Virus record (IMG/VR): IMGVR_UViG_3300043410_001024
Coordinates: 1-64,000 of that record
Direction: 5' to 3' (one strand)
Length of the DNA stretch: 64,000 nt
Origin: a virus
The position numbers were made by a program, and so were the translations under genes. Shown here piece after piece: positions 61,601 through 64,000 of this stretch. The notes under the pieces were generated by a model. The model had not been told where the DNA came from. It was given only the letters and a program-made list of their open reading frames with translations, and did not search any database. The number at the start of each line of letters is the position of its first letter. Position 1 is the first letter of the stretch.

Positions 61601-62019
61601 ACCAACCATTCGCCTCTCCAATTATCAGTTTTAAGATAAACTGACCATTTTGATGAATCGGTGGTTAATCCTGAGAGATCATCAATATGTGCGGTAGAAG
61701 TATGCGAGGTAAGACAAATGTACAAGAAACCATTATATCTAACTATATCACCTTGGTTATAAAACGTCGAAAAATTCCAACTACTTTTCCATGCATACCC
61801 ATCAAACCACAAAGTCCAATATGGTTGGGCGGTATCTGGTTCTGTCAAAGTATTAATATGATTCAAATCTGTGTAAAAATTTGGGCTAGCGGTGTGACCT
61901 ACTAAACAAACGTATGATTTCCCACCATAACGAACGATATCGTCTTTTATATATAATGTACTAGCAGTCCAGTCACCTTTCCAGGTAAATCTTATTCTAT
62001 CTAATTTAAATTCAGCCAT
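55633..62019 (-). CDS. Giant tail-fibre/surface protein B, 2128 aa
   Basis: Paralogue of protein A with the same order: eight N-terminal Trp repeats (first WKGDWTASTLYIKDDIVRYG), a beta-helix start (GTTLDQPFKTIKYACDYI, LFIKTGTYSEILPI), the NDFTQILSDGIGVWCTG core, Asp-box repeats (SLDGITW, STDGIVW) and the VFVTSTDQDGNFNVGGLFGV C-terminal domain. It lacks the two helical inserts of A. It gains three modules: a carbohydrate-binding-like domain within the Asp-box region (NITGRSEDLANATRWP to YFWGVQLEIGSSASAYI), SGTTLTVSAMTSGVIYAGM-type repeats, and a LamG/concanavalin-like domain (SSDFTWEVWLKRTAV, QWAHYAVVKYGNTIRVFVNG, YMDNLRISNFARYT). Glycan recognition is inferred. Confidence 0.82.
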   Translation of the reverse strand: MAEFKLDRIRFTWKGDWTASTLYIKDDIVRYGGKSYVCLVGHTASPNFYTDLNHINTLTEPDTAQPYWTLWFDGYAWKSSWNFSTFYNQGDIVRYNGFLYICLTSHTSTAHIDDLSGLTTDSSKWSVYLKTDNWRGEWLVTTAYQKGDITRYGGTIYRCIVTHQADPLIGFPSWGWEIVTQGIDYKYTWTASTVYKAKDIVKYGADIWLCTTDHTSIATFQTINWTLYVPGVKFRDAWLSSTSLSPSEWLPSVWYRHNDIVQFNGTIYKFIIEEGIDIRLNTINATTIASLIQIQFIEIITYNYAPGDIVGYGGYNYISKTHNTDAVPSASPSDWTLLTTGFRIKGDWVSSIQYYVGDVVRRNGQLYVCILDNLNTETTNTGFWTLVISGNEWHGAWLANNTYVLGDLVSYNTSTYRCILKHTSSSSNNPIADTTNTYWNLLISGAVNEPMTATGDTITYQSTYIPVHIGADGTTYKSNTLPYWEKFGVTSNVFYVAPTGTDATTKGTTLDQPFKTIKYACDYIASLNVPSATLFIKTGTYSEILPITVVAGLELVGDEIRSTVVQPASGYTTSNMFYVRNGSGIRNMTLSGLSGTLGAANSYGTSRPTAGAYVSLDPGTGPTDSSVWITTKSPYVQNVSTFGSGCVGLKVDSTLHNGGNRSVVANDFTQILSDGIGVWCTGSGALTELVSVFSYYGHIGYLSENGGKIRATNGNSSYGTYGTVAEGYDPNESPLIGAVNNRTQNAQVASSFAGQAQDKILVLEYSNAGQGYSLQSQPYATFSGAGTGVSVLFDEFRDNAIFEAFVTGSTYSAGGNGYLTGGNQAQSGTSTTITIASNDQRTSANYVGMRIIITSGTGVGQYGYIQSYNSVSKVATIYKESTGIAGWDHVIPGTTIASVLDSTTVYSIEPRVTFSTPPITLTATSSAANTSAIAYGNGKFVTVGGIASGVMAYSTTGSSWATGTGTVGFNSPTVAFAGASNTFVAINNSGNVYGYSTDGMVWTSGTLRPSGSNTPIIAAGSKVAFVSFNATRTNITGRSEDLANATRWPTLSQTTVVSNAAIAPDGNMTADKVVATAVTSTHYIQSGYYSITDNVPYTASVFVKSDDYASKRFRLSVNGSVVADFNLSSLTATMDFNPGEGTPLSYSVTPLDNGWYRCSFTFTLNVTATYIALYLSNGNYGFLGDGVSGIYFWGVQLEIGSSASAYIQSLGYSSTNSTTELLTSTNGITWTALGSPSVAGGPIAYGAGIYVSFASGNTNQVSYSATEITWDTVTLPTTATWASLIYGNGRFVAIANSGTNAVYSLDGITWVASTLPISAAWTNITYNHGMFFAISNSVNSATSTDGIVWVLQTLPNNLWNNVAIGSISNVPTAIVIDTTGNTQAITLGTPAVGRVITASGKIGGIKLWNPGSGYLSDPSISQFTGSITGTTLSVTSVSSLTNPLVGMLLGGAYGNISANTSITAQNSATFVGFISNFSLTITNITSGIITTGLVLSGNGIVSGSTITGSDSAIFTGSISGTTLTVSAMTSGVIYAGMTLTGGAIPTGTYIVSNISGAGINSTWTVSASVTQTSTIISGIRYTINISQTAAATGIAGNSYTVNVSQTVASVYMQGYTAGSAVVTITDPNATTAAVLTCRTGNGVLGNPSFISRGSKYQTSTTTCKIIGGSGYADINQTSKYLTVSNLTYQPSLGSSLVVANDSTKYKVVSVSATPPDPYFSNVVLFLTGDDLLDHSLSQVSMSNIVDRVTVSNAEKYTGSGSLYFPPIGGNFAFTQITISSDFTWEVWLKRTAVAGGSYTMVTQVAGSEAIGWYGNSTTWRVQLADVTGMFTIPDTINQWAHYAVVKYGNTIRVFVNGIEYGSMGALSTTSLKLDRVGGTSLGFVGYMDNLRISNFARYTKNFTPPTDIFSSYTLQISPAIDRALTPVHGTSVSIRQKYSQVRLTGHDFLLIGTGNKTTTNYPNVDVTTAASFKQVQENNLGRVFVTSTDQDGNFNVGGLFGVQQATGIVTVSADLFNLNGITSLSLGGVQVGVNQVSISQFSTDSYFVANSDSIVPTERAIKTYVARAISAGGANAQTSVLTAGTVQIGPYKIGSTTSGAVKINNKMNFKNGVTGTMLAMNYFKQSWT

Positions 62020-62030
62020 GTATTATCTCA

Positions 62031-62387
62031 TTATATTCCACTTGGGTACTGATATTTCATATCAGTACGTATTACTAAATTTCCAGAACTGTCAATATAG
62101 TAATATATGTTTCTGTCATCCCAACGATATTGTTCATAATTTAAATTTTCATATGTTAAATTATGATATACGTCTCTACCTTCAAAAAAATCAACACCAG
62201 TTTCAAACTCGGTGAAATTATCGGCTGGGTCACCTTCATTGTTAATTGTAATCGAATCAACTCTGCTTAATTGATTGATTTTAGCTAGGTAAAGTTCACC
62301 ATCATCAGTTCTGCGAAATGCATAAAGGTAGTTAGGACTATCCCCTTTCAAATCTGATTTTTCATTACCTAAAAAATAATTACTCAT
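62031..62387 (-). CDS. Conserved small virion protein of marine T4-like phages, 118 aa
   Basis: The start is set at ATG 62387 (MSNYFLGN), 9 nt after AAGGA; an in-frame start 27 nt upstream would overlap the previous gene. Segments YLYAFRRTDDGELYLAKINQ, DNFTEFETGVDFFEGRD and YEQYRWDDRNIYYYIDSSGN are characteristic of a small structural protein encoded beside fibre genes in cyanophage-type T4 genomes. Its position just upstream of giant protein B suggests a fibre attachment or baseplate-edge role. Function not established. Confidence 0.75.
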   Translation of the reverse strand: MSNYFLGNEKSDLKGDSPNYLYAFRRTDDGELYLAKINQLSRVDSITINNEGDPADNFTEFETGVDFFEGRDVYHNLTYENLNYEQYRWDDRNIYYYIDSSGNLVIRTDMKYQYPSGI

Positions 62388-62397
62388 TGTATTATCC

Positions 62398-62727
62398 TTA
62401 TACGATTTCAGCATAACTGATAATTACATCAACACTTGATGTGGTATCACTTACGATTTTGAATAGACAGTTTTCTGCTATCACTAGTTTTTCACCATTA
62501 GTAACAAGTTTTGCACTATTATATGGTGATATTTTTAATTGTTTTATAAAATATACTTCATTTAAACTTGGATCAACCATAGTTACGTCGATGAATACAT
62601 CATCATCGGTAACATTTGCAACGTTGCATCCAATCACGGTATATCTGGTAATTCCAGTTGGGCTTAATAATGTAACTGCCGATGTCCCAATTGATTTTTG
62701 TATTTTTGTTCTTAAAAAAGTTGCCAT
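62398..62727 (-). CDS. Conserved small virion protein of marine T4-like phages, 109 aa
   Basis: Beta-rich: TFLRTKIQKSIGTSAVTLLS, TGITRYTVIGCNVANVTDDD, VFIDVTMVDPSLNEVYFIKQ and LVTNGEKLVIAENCLFKIV, ending in VDVIISYAEIV. The NGEKLV...SYxEI pattern is shared with structural genes near fibres in cyanophage-like phages. It resembles the 106-aa protein at 48798 in size and layout; the two may be distant paralogues serving fibres B and A respectively. It lies 4 nt after the upstream gene. Confidence 0.72.
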   Translation of the reverse strand: MATFLRTKIQKSIGTSAVTLLSPTGITRYTVIGCNVANVTDDDVFIDVTMVDPSLNEVYFIKQLKISPYNSAKLVTNGEKLVIAENCLFKIVSDTTSSVDVIISYAEIV

Positions 62728-62731
62728 TTTG

Positions 62732-64000
62732 TTATCCGAAAATTAGTGCCGATGCTAATCCCATGTCTTCGGCGGTTGAAGCGGATATCCCGCCAGAGTT
62801 ACCAGCAATACTAATCCATGAAACACCATCAAATATTTCAACCATCACCGATTGGGTATTGAAACGTATCATTCCAGTTTCAGTTACGGTTGGCCGATCA
62901 TGTAAAGTATCACCACTTGGTATCACCACCCCGTTCACCCCAGTAAATTTTACATATCCAGTACCAGTTTGTAAAAATTCTGTGATAGCATTTGATGCAA
63001 CATTAGTTATTGTGTTGGTGTTAACGGCTAGATTTCCAAATCTAACTCTACCAGTACCAGTCGTGGTTAAATTTATATCAGTGTTAGTTGCAATGGTACT
63101 AATGGTATTACCATTAATGTCCAAACTAGATGTTTGTATTTTTTGTGCAAACAATTTTGTACTATCAATAGTCGCGGTTAAGTTATTATTTGCATAAAAA
63201 TATAAGGTATTATCATTTGCACCAGGGGTTGCTTCGGCTAATATTCTAGTATTACCACTATTATCAATTACCCCACTTAGTTGTAACCAATATCCATTAT
63301 TATACCCTTCATATCTTGATAAGGTGGTATTATAGCGTATCATACCATTAGCTGGTGTCAATGGGCGTTGGACGGTCGTGCCAACTGGTATTGTTATACT
63401 GCGAGTACTGTTTATTACAACACCACCAGTTCCCTGTGTGGTTAATGTGATATTAGTATCAGTTGCAATACTTTGAATAGTATTGTCCTGAACTTTTAAT
63501 CCTTCTATTATTACGTTACCAGTACCATTTGCATATAATTCTAAATCAGTATTAGTTGGTGTGGTGTATATCGAATTACCAGTTATTGTTATTTGTGGTA
63601 ATTGTAAATACCCGGTAGCTGTTATGTTGCCAGTAACGGTAGCAGTGCCACTAGTGGTGAAATTACCAGTTTGGTTAATGTTACCAGTTTGGCCGATATT
63701 TCCAGTTATGTTGACACTTTTTAATGATGAGGTACCAGTTGTTACGGTTAAGTCATTTGTTACAGTAAGACTTTGATCGATTTGTACATTGTTACTAGGT
63801 ATATAAATCCGGCCAGTACCATTGGCAATAAGTTGTAAATCATCATTTGCGTTGGTGGTACTAATCGTGTTACTGTCAATCACCAATGTATCAACTTCAG
63901 CACGACTTACATAAACATTATTCCATCTATAAGTTGGGGTTCCCAAATCATAAGTTGCAGTAACTGATGGCACAATATCACTGTTAATACCAGCCACAAA
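62732..64000 (-). CDS. Tail fibre/virion repeat protein (5' end outside the window)
   Basis: At least 421 residues. The frame continues through the window edge, and the first possible start visible (GTG 63997) is probably internal. The N-terminal part, ATYDLGTPTYRWNNVYVSRA, is a typical fibre module (xYDLGxxxxRWxxVY). It is followed by NGTGxxxI repeats, NTIxxxxTNxDxxLxxxGTG units, and TPANGMIRYNTTLSRYEGYN and TVTETGMIRFNTQSVMVEIF, the GMIRYNT-x-YEGYxxGxW module of phage surface proteins. Likely a fibre or baseplate-edge protein. A TGA overlaps or adjoins the next start region. Confidence 0.75.
   Translation of the reverse strand, partial: FVAGINSDIVPSVTATYDLGTPTYRWNNVYVSRAEVDTLVIDSNTISTTNANDDLQLIANGTGRIYIPSNNVQIDQSLTVTNDLTVTTGTSSLKSVNITGNIGQTGNINQTGNFTTSGTATVTGNITATGYLQLPQITITGNSIYTTPTNTDLELYANGTGNVIIEGLKVQDNTIQSIATDTNITLTTQGTGGVVINSTRSITIPVGTTVQRPLTPANGMIRYNTTLSRYEGYNNGYWLQLSGVIDNSGNTRILAEATPGANDNTLYFYANNNLTATIDSTKLFAQKIQTSSLDINGNTISTIATNTDINLTTTGTGRVRFGNLAVNTNTITNVASNAITEFLQTGTGYVKFTGVNGVVIPSGDTLHDRPTVTETGMIRFNTQSVMVEIFDGVSWISIAGNSGGISASTAEDMGLASALIFG

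Noticed and set aside
1-64000. tRNA genes, CRISPR arrays, integrase or insertion sequences
   Set aside because: I saw no cloverleaf, spacer-repeat array, recombinase motif or terminal inverted repeats. A covariance-model scan would be needed to exclude a tRNA completely.

Overview
This window is part of the genome of a large, AT-rich, contractile-tailed phage of the T4 supergroup. The call rests on a co-occurring set of T4-type proteins: gp41 helicase, gp61 primase, UvsW, UvsX and a UvsY-like protein, gp32, terminase gp16 and gp17, gp4, sheath gp18, tube gp19, neck gp13 and gp14, the tail terminator gp15 and a gp1-type dNMP kinase. The large structural proteins (DFTQI/SDGIGVW and FFTSTDQDGNFNVG motifs, Trp-rich N-terminal repeats) resemble those of cyanophages and other marine or freshwater T4-like phages more than those of coliphage T4. 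The host cannot be named. The near-perfect TTGACA-N16/17-TATAAT promoters point to a bacterium with a conventional housekeeping sigma factor. No tRNA, integrase, CRISPR array or insertion sequence is visible. Capsid, portal, DNA polymerase and sliding-clamp genes must lie outside the window.

Layout. 1-2600: a rightward early-type region with four small unknown genes, each behind a near-identical promoter plus 5' hairpin cassette. A 650-bp repeat-rich non-coding stretch follows, with three sigma-54-like motifs. 2604-4526: three tandem paralogous kinase-like genes. 4532-18879, mostly leftward: replication and recombination genes. From upstream to downstream these are gp32, uvsX, a small acidic protein, uvsY-like, an unknown, uvsW, an unknown, a possible gp62, a C2H2 zinc-finger protein, a miniature DnaE-like protein, a structural protein, primase, a 37-aa peptide, a carbamoyltransferase and gp41. 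19102-34382, leftward: packaging and tail genes (gp13, dNMP kinase, gp18, gp19, a tube/baseplate-like protein, gp4, gp16, gp17 and virion-associated proteins, two of them with peptidoglycan-binding-like domains). 34440-37823, rightward: gp14, gp15 (its start needs a +1 frame change) and a Nudix hydrolase. 37850-64000, leftward: about 26 kb of tail-fibre and virion surface genes, including two paralogous proteins of about 2130 residues and a glycine-rich putative adhesin.

Regulation. Early or middle genes use consensus sigma-70 promoters (the four cassettes, two before gp32, one before primase, one before dNMP kinase). Structural genes are preceded by NATAAATA boxes like T4 late promoters. Several of these boxes lie only 4-5 nt before the start codon, which suggests leaderless late mRNAs. 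Rho-independent terminators, several with TTCG loops, separate the transcription units.

Most notable points: the repeated promoter-hairpin cassettes; the sigma-54-like triplet; the kinase-like triplet; the ATGA-coupled primase, 37-aa peptide and carbamoyltransferase genes; a 190-aa protein keeping the catalytic Asp motifs of the Pol III alpha palm in order; the gp15 frame break; and cassette-like domain differences between the two giant fibre paralogues.
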